NCBI GenBank assembly: GCA_963771985.1
Contig: CAVYVO010000022.1
Location: 773,425 to 837,424, forward strand
Origin: Trebonia sp963771985
Lineage (GTDB): Bacteria; Actinomycetota; Actinomycetes; Streptosporangiales; Streptosporangiaceae
Length of the DNA stretch: 64,000 nucleotides
Reading direction: 5' to 3'
The notes beneath the pieces were generated by a model that worked only from the letters and a program-made list of their open reading frames with translations, made no database searches and had not been told where the DNA came from. The position numbers were made by a program, and so were the translations under genes. The stretch's first letter is position 1, and each line of letters begins with the position of its first letter. Below are positions 46,910 to 55,308 of the stretch, piece by piece.

Positions 46910-47650
46910 TCACGGGACCCAGGCGAGGGCGAGGAGGGCCCCGTCATCTGGCGGCACCGTCACATGACCCGGAAGCCGAGCGTCGAGGCGGCGGTGTCGT
47001 CCATCATCAACGGGTCCCACGGCGGGTCCCACACGACGCGGACGCTGACGGGGAGGCTGTCCCCGGCTGCCTGCTGCACGGCGTCCCCCGCTTCTTCCGG
47101 CAGGCGTTCCGAGACGGGGCAGCCGGGAGTGGTCATCGTCATCTCGACGACGAGGATGCCGTCGTCGGGTCGCGTTTGCCGCCTGGACCGAAGCTCCCTG
47201 CTCCTCCGGGTGGCTGACATTGTCAGGCACAGCGGGTCCTTCCTGGCCTAACCCAGCCAGCAGGATGCCGAGGAACAGCGCGGCCAGGGCGCTGATGCCG
47301 GTCAGAGCGCCGAACACCGCCAGCCCCGCGGCGCTCCGGGCACGGGCGTGCAGCGCCGCCGTGAGCCCCGAGATCGCGACCACGATGAGCTTCACCACGA
47401 GCGTGGTCTCGTAGCTTCCGGTGATCTGCGAGCGTACGGCGATCACGTTCCAGACGCCGGTGAGGATCAGGACGGCGAACGCGGGCCAGGCGACCTGGTT
47501 GAAGCGCCGGGCGGCCGCCCGGGGGATCTCGGTGCCGAGGCGGCGCAGCGCCGGGACCAGCGCGGCGAGTGTGAGCTGCCCGCCCACCCAGACGGTCGCG
47601 GCGAGAACGTGCAGGAACAGCCGGACCGTGTCCCAGCTAACCGGCAGCAC
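46910..47650 (-). CDS. CopD-like membrane protein with aberrant C-terminal extension
   Basis: Residues 1-140 form a four-helix CopD/DUF2269-type domain: DTVRLFLHVLAATVWVGGQL, FNQVAWPAFAVLILTGVWNV and KLIVVAISGLTAALHARARS. This fold is linked to copper or haem handling in the membrane. After LFLGILLAGLGQEG the reading continues about 100 residues through the frame of the DUF59 remnant, giving an arginine-rich nonsense tail. The normal stop has probably been lost by a deletion or frameshift. The start GTG at 47650 abuts the hemerythrin-like remnant. Confidence 0.65.
   Translation of the reverse strand: MLPVSWDTVRLFLHVLAATVWVGGQLTLAALVPALRRLGTEIPRAAARRFNQVAWPAFAVLILTGVWNVIAVRSQITGSYETTLVVKLIVVAISGLTAALHARARSAAGLAVFGALTGISALAALFLGILLAGLGQEGPAVPDNVSHPEEQGASVQAANATRRRHPRRRDDDDHSRLPRLGTPAGRSGGRRAAGSRGQPPRQRPRRVGPAVGPVDDGRHRRLDARLPGHVTVPPDDGALLALAWVP
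46960..47220 (-). pseudogene. MIP18/DUF59 iron-sulfur assembly protein, N-terminus missing
   Basis: DGILVVEMTMTTPGCPVSER, LPEEAGDAVQQAAGDSLPVS and VRVVWDPPWDPLMMDD match the second half of SufT/PaaD-like DUF59 proteins, including the conserved cysteine in TPGCP. The usual opening with DPELGI is absent; the first 20 residues are basic filler in frame with CopD sequence. It overlaps the CopD tail in another frame. In intact clusters this gene helps FeS loading of nitrate reductase. Confidence 0.65.
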
Positions 47651-47652
47651 GG

Positions 47653-47826
47653 CCGGGACTCTGCGATACGGGCCGCGACTTCAGCATGCCGGGCGTCCTG
47701 GTCGCCGAACGCCCCCGCCAGTCCCAGCGACAGATCGCGGACCTGCCGGCGCTCGGTCCGGAACACCTCCGTGAACTCCTGAACAGCAGTCACGCCTGGC
47801 ACTTCCCCTTCACGCGCGAACACCAT
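47653..47826 (-). pseudogene. Hemerythrin-like N-terminal fragment
   Basis: The 58 residues MVFAREGEVPGVTAVQEFTE, VFRTERRQVRDLSLGLAGAF, ARHAEVAARIAESR look like the first helices of an HHE hemerythrin-type protein (positions of the first histidine have become Arg). The frame then leaves the fold at the first base of the CopD gene. Identification is moderate. Hemerythrin genes near nar operons are thought to manage oxygen or NO. Confidence 0.4.
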
Positions 47827-47996
47827 CGCGGCCCGGTCAGACCCGGCTTCCACTGACCCGTGGCCCGGACAAGCATCCCGATCCCGCGAAGCGGAAATCA
47901 GGGGCTTTCGTGCCGGGCCGAACGGCCGGTCGTCATGCCTCCGGCCGGGCAGCGCGAGCCTTATCTATGTTTATACTATGGCATTAGTGCAAAACT

Positions 47997-48218
47997 GTGG
48001 AGGTGGCGGTGTACTTCACGGACCGGGGCATCCGGGTCCGCCGCGTATATTCCGGCGCCGGTACACCGCCGAACTGGACGAGCCCGGCCCGCGGGAAGCC
48101 CTCAACCGGCTCCGCGCCCTCGCCGCCGAACGGCCCGGTGACACTGCTGACCGCCACCAAGGACCTGGACCTCAGCCAGGCCGCCGTCCTCGCCGGGCTG
48201 CTGCGGGAAACCACGTAG
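47997..48218 (+). pseudogene. DUF488 remnant with internal deletion and frameshift
   Basis: GIRVRRVYSG resembles the opening of DUF488 (RVKRVYDPP). RRRYTAELDEPGPREALNRL in another frame and GPVTLLTATKDLDLSQAAVL in the first are its C-terminal half. The central domain is missing and the two pieces are out of frame near 48130. A promoter-like TATACT lies at about 47972. Not functional. Confidence 0.6.
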
Positions 48219-48235
48219 CCGCACGGTGCTGCGGG

Positions 48236-48958
48236 CTACAGGGTCTCGGCTGCGCCGGGCTGGCGCTCGCCGGGGTTACCGTGTTCTGTCAGGCTGGCGA
48301 CGCACAGGCTGGGCTCGACGAACGGTTCCAGCCGATCGGCGGTGACCGGCGCCCGCATCCGGGCAAGCGCGCCTCGCATCAGCCCGAGATGCAGCGAGCA
48401 GATGACGTCCTGGTGGTGCTTGGCCACCTCGCGGAACGGGCACTGCCGCAGGCACAGCCGGTACTCCCCGTCGCTGTCACCGGCCTCCGCCTGCGGCGCG
48501 AACCCCACCTCCGCCATGATCGCGGTGAGCTTCGCGATCGCTTCCGCGGCGCTCAGCCGCTGGTACGGCGGCGGCTGCTCGGTGAGGTAGGCGCCCCACT
48601 CGCGCCCGGCGTCCTCCGCGGCCCTGCCCGGCTCCGGCATGGTCCCGGCGATCAAGCTGGTCAGCATTTCCGCCAGCAGGCGGTAGCGCCGCCGCCCGGC
48701 CGGACCGTCCGCCACCGTCCGGTAACCGATCCTCGGCCTGCCGGGCGTCTCCCGGTTCTCGGTTTCACGGACGGCCAGGCCCGCCTCCACCAGCGCCTCC
48801 AAGTGGAACCGTGCCGTGTTCGGATGCAGCCCCATCCGCTGCGCGACCTCCCGGACGCCGAGCGGGCCGTCCGCAGCCCGCATCATGTCCAGCACGTCGG
48901 CGCGGCTGCGGCCGAGCGGGGAACTGTCCTCCGGCGCGAGGAGCTGCTCTGCGTCCAT
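48236..48958 (-). CDS. HTH regulator with C-terminal cysteine cluster (SufR/ArsR-like)
   Basis: A 240-residue regulator. N-terminal winged helix: LDMMRAADGPLGVREVAQRM, GLHPNTARFHLEALVEAGLA. C-terminal domain: YRLCLRQCPFREVAKHHQDV, ICSLHLGLMRGALARMRAPV and LCVASLTEHG give four cysteines spaced like the iron-sulfur ligands of SufR-type regulators (C-x3-CP ... C ... C). It may sense iron-sulfur status, O2 or NO and control the nar region. The ATG has no strong site; upstream DNA is AT-rich with GGTATAAAAG. It is intact while the genes between it and narG are damaged. Confidence 0.8.
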   Translation of the reverse strand: MDAEQLLAPEDSSPLGRSRADVLDMMRAADGPLGVREVAQRMGLHPNTARFHLEALVEAGLAVRETENRETPGRPRIGYRTVADGPAGRRRYRLLAEMLTSLIAGTMPEPGRAAEDAGREWGAYLTEQPPPYQRLSAAEAIAKLTAIMAEVGFAPQAEAGDSDGEYRLCLRQCPFREVAKHHQDVICSLHLGLMRGALARMRAPVTADRLEPFVEPSLCVASLTEHGNPGERQPGAAETL

Positions 48959-49728
48959 ACCGTTCTTTTATACCAGAAAGATTAGTAGAAATTAAACAAT
49001 GAATTCGCGGTCAGCCCGGCTGTCGTGGCGGCCCCGCCAGCCGGGCCAGCTCGCGCATTGCCGGGTGACGCCCGCGCAGCGCTCGGGTGCCGGCGGTCCG
49101 CTTCCGTCGCTTCCGCGTGCACCGGCTGCTGCGGCTGCACGCCAGCCGGTCCGTGATGTCTTCCTGCGGCCACATCAGCGCAGTGATCAGGCGACGCACC
49201 TCGTAGGCGCTGCTGAGGTGCTGGCCCTGCACCCAGATGGCTTGGAACAGGTGGCGGCGCAGCTCATCGGCCGCGCCATCGCTCTCTCTGTCCGCATCAC
49301 ACCAGTCGTATTTTAAACTATTATCATCGTTAAAATGATCGCCGCCCACGTCCAGACCCCGGAGGAGTCGGCAGACTGATGCCGGCACTGAGGTTCTCAT
49401 CGTCGGTGACGCAGTTTTCGGCGGCGGATGTGATTGCCTCGCCGAGACCGATGGCCGGCTTTTGCACATGCGGCCTGCCGCTCTGATTGCGATTTCCGGT
49501 GCCATGGCACCGGAAATCGCAATCAAAGCCTGGCGGATGCCGGGGAACGGAGCTTCACGTAACGGGAGATGAGGGTGTGAAACGGGCGGTGTGCCCGACA
49601 CGCCGCAAACTCAGGTTGTTCCGGTGTGTTGCCTAGAGCAGGCCGATTGCGCAATCGACCCGCTGCCACCGGCTGGTACTAGCCCTCGGACAGCACCAGC
49701 CGGTCGCACATGCGTCAGCCGAGCAGGG
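48959..49728. other. Intergenic region with a perfect palindrome
   Basis: About 770 bp. A minus-strand open frame (49011-49601) has no recognisable domain and I do not call it. Around 49310-49345 the DNA is very AT-rich (TTTTAAACTATTATCATCG), and a perfect palindrome lies at 49484-49525. Confidence 0.45.
49484..49525. repeat. Perfect 42-bp palindrome
   Basis: Half-site TGATTGCGATTTCCGGTGCCA (21 bp) meets its exact complement at CCATGG with no spacer. Same length as the palindrome at 14553, but unrelated in sequence. Confidence 0.75.
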
Positions 49729-52050
49729 CTATTCGAAGCGGACGTTGCCCGGGGTCGTCATGCGGCGCAGCAGTGGCAGCGTCACCGTGATGACCCCGAA
49801 CGCGACGGCGAGGCCGATGCCCATCAGGGCGTAGTAGTCCGACCCGAGTTGCGGGATCGCTGTCCCGGTCGGCGCGAGCCGGACGAACGCCAGGACCGAC
49901 GTGCCGTAGGCGATGCCCGCGGCCACGATGGTGGCGGCCACCAGCGGGACCGCCGCTTCCATCAAGACGACCCGGGACAGCACGCCGACCGGGGTGCCGC
50001 TGACCCGCAGCAGGGTGAACGGGCGCTTTCTGTCGACTAGCCCGCCGCCGACCGCGACCGCGAGGCTGCACCCGGCCACGATGAGGGTGAGCGCGACCGC
50101 GGCGTACACGATCTTCTCGAGCGTGGCCGCGCGGTCGAGCCGTATCTGGAGCGTCTCGCCGAACGTCCGCGGCGGCGTCGGCGCCAAGCCCTGGCCGCCG
50201 GATTCCTGCGGCGCGGTGTTGACGGCCAGGTACGTGCGGACCCGCTCCAGCGTGGCCGGGCTGTCCACCCGCACCAGGACCGTTATCAGGCTCAGCGTGG
50301 CCAGGTCGCCCGTGTACGCCGGGCTGGCGGCGCTGGCGATCGGGGCGGTGTCGTACATGGGGTTGTCGCCGTAGAGGGAGTTGTCGGTGACCTCGACCGC
50401 TTCGCGGCCGGGCGCGCACTGGCCGAGCACAGCGAGGCCGCGCAGCGCCGAGCAGGTCATCACGCTGGGGCCTAGCTGGAACGCCCCGCCGCCACCAGGC
50501 CCTTTGCCTACGCTGCCAGGCCCGCTTCCGGGACCGGCGCCAGCTCCAGCGGCCGGTCCGGTGGCGAGCGGCGCGTATATCGGGTAGACGTCGGCGCCCT
50601 TGATAGCGTTCAGGCCGCTGAGCAGCTTGGCCCCGGCGTGCGGGGAGAGATTGAGCCCGCTGTCGAGCAGCACGTTGCTGAGCGCGCCCGCCGTCGGCGT
50701 CGCCTCGGTCGCGTTCACCGCGGGCACCAGGGTGCCCACCATCGTGCCGAGGAAGACGGCGAGCACCAGCCCGGTCACCGACCGGAAGGCCGTCTTCGGG
50801 TTGTCGGCCAGCCGCCGGGTCGACAGCAGTGCCGACGATCCGGGGATGAGGCGGCCGAACAGCCGCGACGCGACCGAGGTGAGCCACGGACCTGCTATAA
50901 CGAGGCCGACCATGGTGATCAGCAGGCCGGGATAGGCCTGCGCGCCGATCGACTTGTGCGTAGTCTTCGACAGCCCGTACACGTACAACCCGAGGCCGAG
51001 CACCAGCGGGACTAGCCGCCAGAACGTCGGCGGTTTCGGCGTGGCTCGCCGGCTGACGCCGAGCGGGGAGACCTGCACCCGCCGCAGGGAAAACAGCGCC
51101 GCGACGGCGGCAGCTGCCGGCACACCCGCGAGCATCGCGAGGTATCCCCAGACGGTGGGCGTGAGCTGGGATTCGAAGTACCGCGTGCCGATCAGCGCTG
51201 CCCCCGCGAGCGCTGGCCGTATCAGCAGGAAGATGACGACGCCGAGGATCGCGCCGCAGAACGCGCTGACCACCGACTCGACCGACGCGATCACCCGGAT
51301 GTCGGCGGGCGTCCCGCCGACCAGCCGCAGCGCGGCGAACCGCTCCTCCCGCCGGTCCGCCGCCAGCCGGGTCGCGGTGCTGATGAGCACCAGTATCGGG
51401 AACAGCACCGCGAGGACGCCGACGCCGAACGCGTACCGGAAGAACGGGGTGAATACTTCCTGTGACGGCGCGGTGACGATGGACGTGACCCACGTGGTGC
51501 CGGGCACCGGGGCCGGGGTGGCAAGGGCGTGCTTCGCCGGGACAGGCGCGGCCGCCGCCGAAAGCGCGGCGGGCGTGTACCCGATGTAGATCACCAGGTC
51601 GTTGGCCCCGTTCAGCGCCGCGTCGCCGATCGTTCCGATCAGGTGGCCGGGGAAACGGTCGCCTAGCTCGTCGGCGGGCACCGTCTTCAGCAGGGCGGCC
51701 AGCGCGGGTGACGCGTAGTACTCACCGGGCGCCGGCAACCTCGTAATGCCGGGCGGCACCGGCGCGCCCGGGCCGAGCGGCGCGACGTCCAGCCGGGTGA
51801 TCGTCTGCCCCTGGTAGAAGTCCACGCTGTCGTTCCACAGCTCCCCGCGCGACGGCAGCGGCGAGGACACCGACGCGCCCGTCGTGCATGACCAGCAGGC
51901 CTGGTTGGCGTTGGCCTGGAACGCGTGGAACTCGGCGAGCACGCCGAGCAGCAGCGCGACGCCGATCGCCACCGCCGCGGCGGTGATCACCAGGCGCACC
52001 AGTGCCTCCCGGCCGCTGCGCAGGGTCAGTTGCAGGCCAAGGCGGAGCAT
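49729..52050 (-). CDS. ABC transporter permease, FtsX/MacB type
   Basis: A 773-residue membrane protein with about ten helices in the double FtsX layout: LVITAAAVAIGVALLLGVLA, a 170-residue extracellular domain, FGVGVLAVLFPILVLISTAT with DRREERFAALRLVGGTPADI, then a repeat ending VSGTPVGVLSRVVLMEAAVP. A glycine/proline-rich loop (PGSGPGSVGKGPGGGG) lies in the second extracellular region. It probably exports a lipid, peptide or drug with the ATPase at 52050, whose stop overlaps its ATG (TAATG). Controlled by PadR. Substrate unknown. Confidence 0.9.
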   Translation of the reverse strand: MLRLGLQLTLRSGREALVRLVITAAAVAIGVALLLGVLAEFHAFQANANQACWSCTTGASVSSPLPSRGELWNDSVDFYQGQTITRLDVAPLGPGAPVPPGITRLPAPGEYYASPALAALLKTVPADELGDRFPGHLIGTIGDAALNGANDLVIYIGYTPAALSAAAAPVPAKHALATPAPVPGTTWVTSIVTAPSQEVFTPFFRYAFGVGVLAVLFPILVLISTATRLAADRREERFAALRLVGGTPADIRVIASVESVVSAFCGAILGVVIFLLIRPALAGAALIGTRYFESQLTPTVWGYLAMLAGVPAAAAVAALFSLRRVQVSPLGVSRRATPKPPTFWRLVPLVLGLGLYVYGLSKTTHKSIGAQAYPGLLITMVGLVIAGPWLTSVASRLFGRLIPGSSALLSTRRLADNPKTAFRSVTGLVLAVFLGTMVGTLVPAVNATEATPTAGALSNVLLDSGLNLSPHAGAKLLSGLNAIKGADVYPIYAPLATGPAAGAGAGPGSGPGSVGKGPGGGGAFQLGPSVMTCSALRGLAVLGQCAPGREAVEVTDNSLYGDNPMYDTAPIASAASPAYTGDLATLSLITVLVRVDSPATLERVRTYLAVNTAPQESGGQGLAPTPPRTFGETLQIRLDRAATLEKIVYAAVALTLIVAGCSLAVAVGGGLVDRKRPFTLLRVSGTPVGVLSRVVLMEAAVPLVAATIVAAGIAYGTSVLAFVRLAPTGTAIPQLGSDYYALMGIGLAVAFGVITVTLPLLRRMTTPGNVRFE

Positions 52051-52781
52051 TACCTGGCCGCCTTCGCCGCTGAGACCTGCTCGCCGACCGCGCCGAGGTC
52101 TCCCGATACCAGCCCGTCGCGCACCATCACCAGGCGGTCGGCGTATGCCGCGACCCGGGCGTCGTGCGTGACGAGCACCACCGTCGTGCCCGCCTCGCGG
52201 GCCAGCCCGGTCAGCAGGTCCATCACCTTCTCGCCGGTGAGGGAGTCCAGCGAGCCGGTCGGCTCGTCGGCGAAGATCACCTTCGGCGCCAGTGCCAGCG
52301 CGCGGGCGACCGCCACCCGCTGCGCCTCACCGCCGGACAGCTCACCGGTCCGGTTGTGGCCCTTGTCCCCGATGCCCAGCCGGTCCAGCCACGCGTCCGC
52401 CGTCTTGTAGGCGGCGCGCCGCCGCACCCGGTTGAGCAGCAGCGGCAGGGCTACGTTGTCCGCCGCGGTGAGCTCAGGCACCAGCTGGCCGAACTGGAAC
52501 ACGAAGCCGAACGCGGTCCGGCGCAGCCGAGTTCGTTCGTCCTCGCCGAGCGTGTCGAGGCGCTGCCCGTCGAACCACACCTCGCCATGGTCGGGTGTGA
52601 AGATCCCGGCCAGGCAGTGCAGCAGGGTTGACTTGCCGGACCCGCTCGGGCCCATGATCGCGAAGATCTCACCCGGGCTGACGGCCACGCTCGCGCCGCG
52701 CAGCGCCGTGGTCTGGCCGAAGGATTTGACGACGTCGCGGGCCTCGATCAGGTGCTCGCGCGTCACGGCAGGACTGTTCAT
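52050..52781 (-). CDS. ABC transporter ATP-binding protein, MacB/LolD type
   Basis: A 243-residue ATPase. Walker A GPSGSGKST, Q-loop FQFGQLVPELTAADNV, signature LSGGEAQRVAVARALALA, Walker B VIFADEPTGSLD and switch LVTHDARVAAYADR are all present, and the pattern is that of exporters paired with FtsX-type permeases. The ATG overlaps the PadR stop (ATGA at 52778-52781) and the stop overlaps the permease start. It should power export from the cytoplasm. Confidence 0.95.
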   Translation of the reverse strand: MNSPAVTREHLIEARDVVKSFGQTTALRGASVAVSPGEIFAIMGPSGSGKSTLLHCLAGIFTPDHGEVWFDGQRLDTLGEDERTRLRRTAFGFVFQFGQLVPELTAADNVALPLLLNRVRRRAAYKTADAWLDRLGIGDKGHNRTGELSGGEAQRVAVARALALAPKVIFADEPTGSLDSLTGEKVMDLLTGLAREAGTTVVLVTHDARVAAYADRLVMVRDGLVSGDLGAVGEQVSAAKAAR

Positions 52782-53161
52782 TGTTTCGGTGCCCTTTCCG
52801 GGGTAACCACTGCGGCTAGGTAAGCCGCGGCGGGCTTGCCGAGCATCAGGGCCAGCGTCACCTTCGCGAACAGGATGGTCTGCAGGTGCGGCTCGGGTTC
52901 GACCGGAGCGGCCAGCCATGCGTCGACCTCCGCCCGGCCGGTGCCGGTGATCGAGTAGGGCTTGCGATCCGGTCCTTCGCCCGGTTCGGCCCCGCCGCCG
53001 ACGACCTTGCCGTCGCGGGCCAGCCGGCCGAGCGTGGAGTAGACCTGCCCGAATGGCAGTTGCCTGCCTCGCCCGAAGTAGGCGTCATAGTCGCGCTTCA
53101 GGTCGTAGCCGTGACTAGGCTCGCGTTCGAGCAGGCCAAGGAGGGTCAGGGGGACACTCAC
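52778..53161 (-). CDS. PadR-family repressor of the ABC operon
   Basis: A 127-residue winged-helix regulator: LTLLGLLEREPSHGYDLKRD, FGQVYSTLGRLARDGKVVGG and DRKPYSITGTGRAEVDAWLA form the PadR domain. The C-terminal dimerisation part is shorter than in most PadR proteins. The GTG at 53159-53161 (MSVPLTLLGLL) is chosen because the operator lies ten bases upstream, so a longer start would run through it. As with LmrR and similar proteins, ligand binding should release the operator and switch on the exporter. Confidence 0.9.
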   Translation of the reverse strand: MSVPLTLLGLLEREPSHGYDLKRDYDAYFGRGRQLPFGQVYSTLGRLARDGKVVGGGAEPGEGPDRKPYSITGTGRAEVDAWLAAPVEPEPHLQTILFAKVTLALMLGKPAAAYLAAVVTPERAPKQ

Positions 53162-53170
53162 CCTCGCGAA

Positions 53171-53187
53171 TATACACTTGGTGTATA
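53171..53187. promoter_or_regulatory. PadR operator
   Basis: TATACACTTGGTGTATA, perfect 7-bp arms with a 3-base centre. Matches the TATAC...GTATA type of PadR site and lies just before the repressor start, implying autorepression. Confidence 0.85.
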
Positions 53188-53293
53188 CGCCAGGCAAATA
53201 ATATACGGAACGATCCCGTGGCGACTGTCATCGACCTCGTGAACGACCTGCGGCGCGCCTTGACGCAGAACGAGAACACGTTACAGTTTCCGT

Positions 53294-53737
53294 GTGGCTA
53301 GCGCGATCAGCTGGGAAGCCCCGGACGGCGACCACCCCGCACGCAGCGCTTCACAGCGCTCCATGGCCGCGGTCGCCGAAGGGCGAAAAGACGAGTGGCT
53401 CGCCCTGTTCGCCCCGGACGCGGTCGTGGAGGATCCCGTCGGTCCCTCGCTGCTGGATCCCGAGGGCAAGGGGCACCACGGATACGACGGGATCGGGAAA
53501 TTCTGGGACCAGGACTTCGGCGCGGTCAGCCGGTTCCACTTCCAGATCAAGGATTCCTTCGCCAACGGGCCGTGCTGCGCCAACATCGCCGCCATCACCA
53601 TGTGGCTCGGCGACGACGGCACGACGATGACAGTCGATGGCGTGATGGTCTACACCGTCAACGACGAGGGGCGGATCACCTCGATCAGGGGCTACTGGGA
53701 ACCCGGCCGCGCCATGGCCACGATCACCAGCCCATGA
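53294..53737 (+). CDS. SnoaL/NTF2-like ketosteroid isomerase-type protein
   Basis: A 147-residue single-domain protein. MAAVAEGRKDEWLALFAPDA and VVEDPVGPSLLDPEGKGHHG with GYDGIGKFWDQDF form the NTF2-like cone fold; the acidic residues in VEDP and WDQDF could be catalytic. TMTVDGVMVYTVNDEGRITS is the usual C-terminal sheet. Members isomerise or hydrate steroids and polyketides. The start is GTG at 53294 with no obvious site. It diverges from the PadR operon. The pairing with the steroid-oxidase-like fusion at 2636 is suggestive but distant. Confidence 0.8.
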   Translation: MASAISWEAPDGDHPARSASQRSMAAVAEGRKDEWLALFAPDAVVEDPVGPSLLDPEGKGHHGYDGIGKFWDQDFGAVSRFHFQIKDSFANGPCCANIAAITMWLGDDGTTMTVDGVMVYTVNDEGRITSIRGYWEPGRAMATITSP

Positions 53738-54087
53738 CCCCCGCTCGCGGAGCCGCCTGTGATGGTTGGCGATGCCTCGTGAGGTTACTGCGGGGGCGGC
53801 CCGCGCCGCCTTCCCAACATGTGGGAGCCCATGCAAGCAGCGCCGAGCACGGCATCACCGCGGACATCGAACTGCTCCCTTCCGCCTGAGTGCAGGAGGC
53901 TCCCATCCGCCTCGATCGAGGCGACGTCCCGCTACCGCTTCGTGCTCGACCTGTCCGACCTCGACTAGGGCCGACGAGAGATCCGGCATGGGATTACCAG
54001 CCGAGTTCGCCGTCGTCTTCCTGGAAGGTACCGATGGGGCCGTCGCTGTCAATGGGGCAGCGGCACGGAGCATGGTAGAATAATGGC
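53738..54087. other. Gene-free intergenic region
   Basis: About 350 bp. A short stretch ending RYRFVLDLSDLD at a stop near 53968 looks like the tail of a lost gene. Nothing else is supported. Confidence 0.35.
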
Positions 54088-54333
54088 ATGAGAACTGCCA
54101 TCGATTCTGCCGGGCGGGTTGTCATCCCCAAGGCACTCCGCGACGCTCTTGGCCTGACGGCGGGCCAGCCGCTGGAGATCGCCGAACGTGACGGGCGGCT
54201 CGAGATCGTGCCCGCGGCTACGCCGATGCGGCTGGTGGACGAGGGCGACGGTGTGGCTGCCGTCGCCGACGCCGACATGCCGGTGCTGACGGCCGACATG
54301 GTGCGCGAGACACTGGAGCGCATCCGCCGATGA
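54088..54333 (+). CDS. vapB: AbrB/MazE-type antitoxin
   Basis: An 81-residue protein. MRTAIDSAGRVVIPKALRDA, LGLTAGQPLEIAERDGRLEI is the swapped-hairpin AbrB DNA-binding domain; the C-terminal 35 residues would block the toxin. Its stop overlaps the VapC start by four bases (ATGA). As usual for such pairs it should repress its own promoter, probably the AT-richer TAGAATAATGGC just upstream. Confidence 0.9.
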   Translation: MRTAIDSAGRVVIPKALRDALGLTAGQPLEIAERDGRLEIVPAATPMRLVDEGDGVAAVADADMPVLTADMVRETLERIRR

Positions 54334-54737
54334 AGGCAGTCGATTCCAGCGTGGTAATCGCGGCCTTCGCCACGTGGCACGAGCACCACGCTATCGCCCG
54401 CAAGGCGATGGCTGGCCGGCCGCGCTTGGTCGCGCACGCCGCGGTTGAGTCTTATTCGGTGCTGACCCGGCTGCCGCCGCCGCACCGTGCCCATCCGTCG
54501 ATCGTGCACGCCTTCATTACCGAGCGGTTCACCGAACCCTTCCTCGCCTTGTCCGAGACCGGTTACCAGGAGCTTCTCGCTACTGTTGCAGCCGGGCAGA
54601 TCCTCGGTGGCCCTGCCTACGATGCCCTGATCGCTTTCACCGCCGCCGAGCACGATGCCACGCTTCTGAGTCTCGACCAGCGAGCTGCCGCGACCTACCA
54701 AGCCGTCGGTGTGACGGTTGAGCAACTCACTCCCTGA
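54330..54737 (+). CDS. vapC: VapC PIN-domain ribonuclease toxin
   Basis: A 135-residue PIN nuclease. Acidic residues are visible in MKAVDSSVVIAAFA (Asp5), AAVESYSVLTRLP (Glu near 44) and GPAYDALIAFTAAEHDATLL (Asp near 95) with a final SLDQRAA. It should cleave tRNA or rRNA when released from the antitoxin. All catalytic positions are present. A truncated relative is fused to a dehydrogenase fragment at 36153. Confidence 0.92.
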   Translation: MKAVDSSVVIAAFATWHEHHAIARKAMAGRPRLVAHAAVESYSVLTRLPPPHRAHPSIVHAFITERFTEPFLALSETGYQELLATVAAGQILGGPAYDALIAFTAAEHDATLLSLDQRAAATYQAVGVTVEQLTP

Positions 54738-54890
54738 CCGCCCACCGCGGGCGCCTAGCGTTTACCGGATGGCGCGAGGGTTTTCGGTATGCCCGCAATG
54801 GCCGGGAGGGTGTTCGGCTGCCCGGCCGGGAAGAGGATCTGGGCTCGCGGAAGGTCTGGTCGCCCGGGAAAGCCGGCGCTGTGGGCAACG

Positions 54891-55308
54891 GGGGAGTTCG
54901 GTGACGCCAACGAAGAGGCGGTGCGTCTCGCTCTGAGCAGGTTCGGCCGGCTGGACGCCGCGCTGCTCAACGCCGGGATCGGCGGTGGCGGCCCGCTGGA
55001 GGCTCCCGGGGCGGTCGAGCGGTTCGACCGGATCATTGCCGTGAACCTGCGGGGCGTCCTGCTCAGCATCCGCGCCGCCGTGCCCGCGCTCCGCGCGGCG
55101 GGCGGCGGCGCCATCGTCGCCACGTCGTCAGTCTCCGGGCTGCGCGGCGACCCGGGGACCGGGGACCTGGGCGTACAACGCGTCGAAGGCGGCGGTCATC
55201 AACCTGGTCCGTGGCCTGGCCATCGACTACGCGGCGCAGAACATCCGTATCAACGCGATCGCCCCCGGCGGCACCGCCAGGGACGCGACCCGCGAACCCG
55301 CGGATTAA
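54891..55308 (+). pseudogene. Short-chain dehydrogenase, 5'-truncated and frameshifted by a 7-bp duplication
   Basis: Remaining parts: RFGRLDAALLNAGIGGGGPL (the NAG motif), VNLRGVLLSIRAAVPALRAA, IVATSSVSGLRGDPGT, then after the frame change WAYNASKAAVINLVRGLAID with the catalytic Tyr and Lys, and INAIAPGGTARDATREPAD. The N-terminal glycine-rich cofactor motif is gone. CCGGGGA is duplicated in tandem at 55152-55165, adding seven bases; removing one unit restores GDPGTWAYNASK exactly. Non-functional as written. Confidence 0.8.

Noticed and set aside
49011..49601. 196-codon minus-strand open frame
   Set aside because: No domain recognised, no clear ribosome-binding site, and it spans a perfect palindrome; left as unproven.
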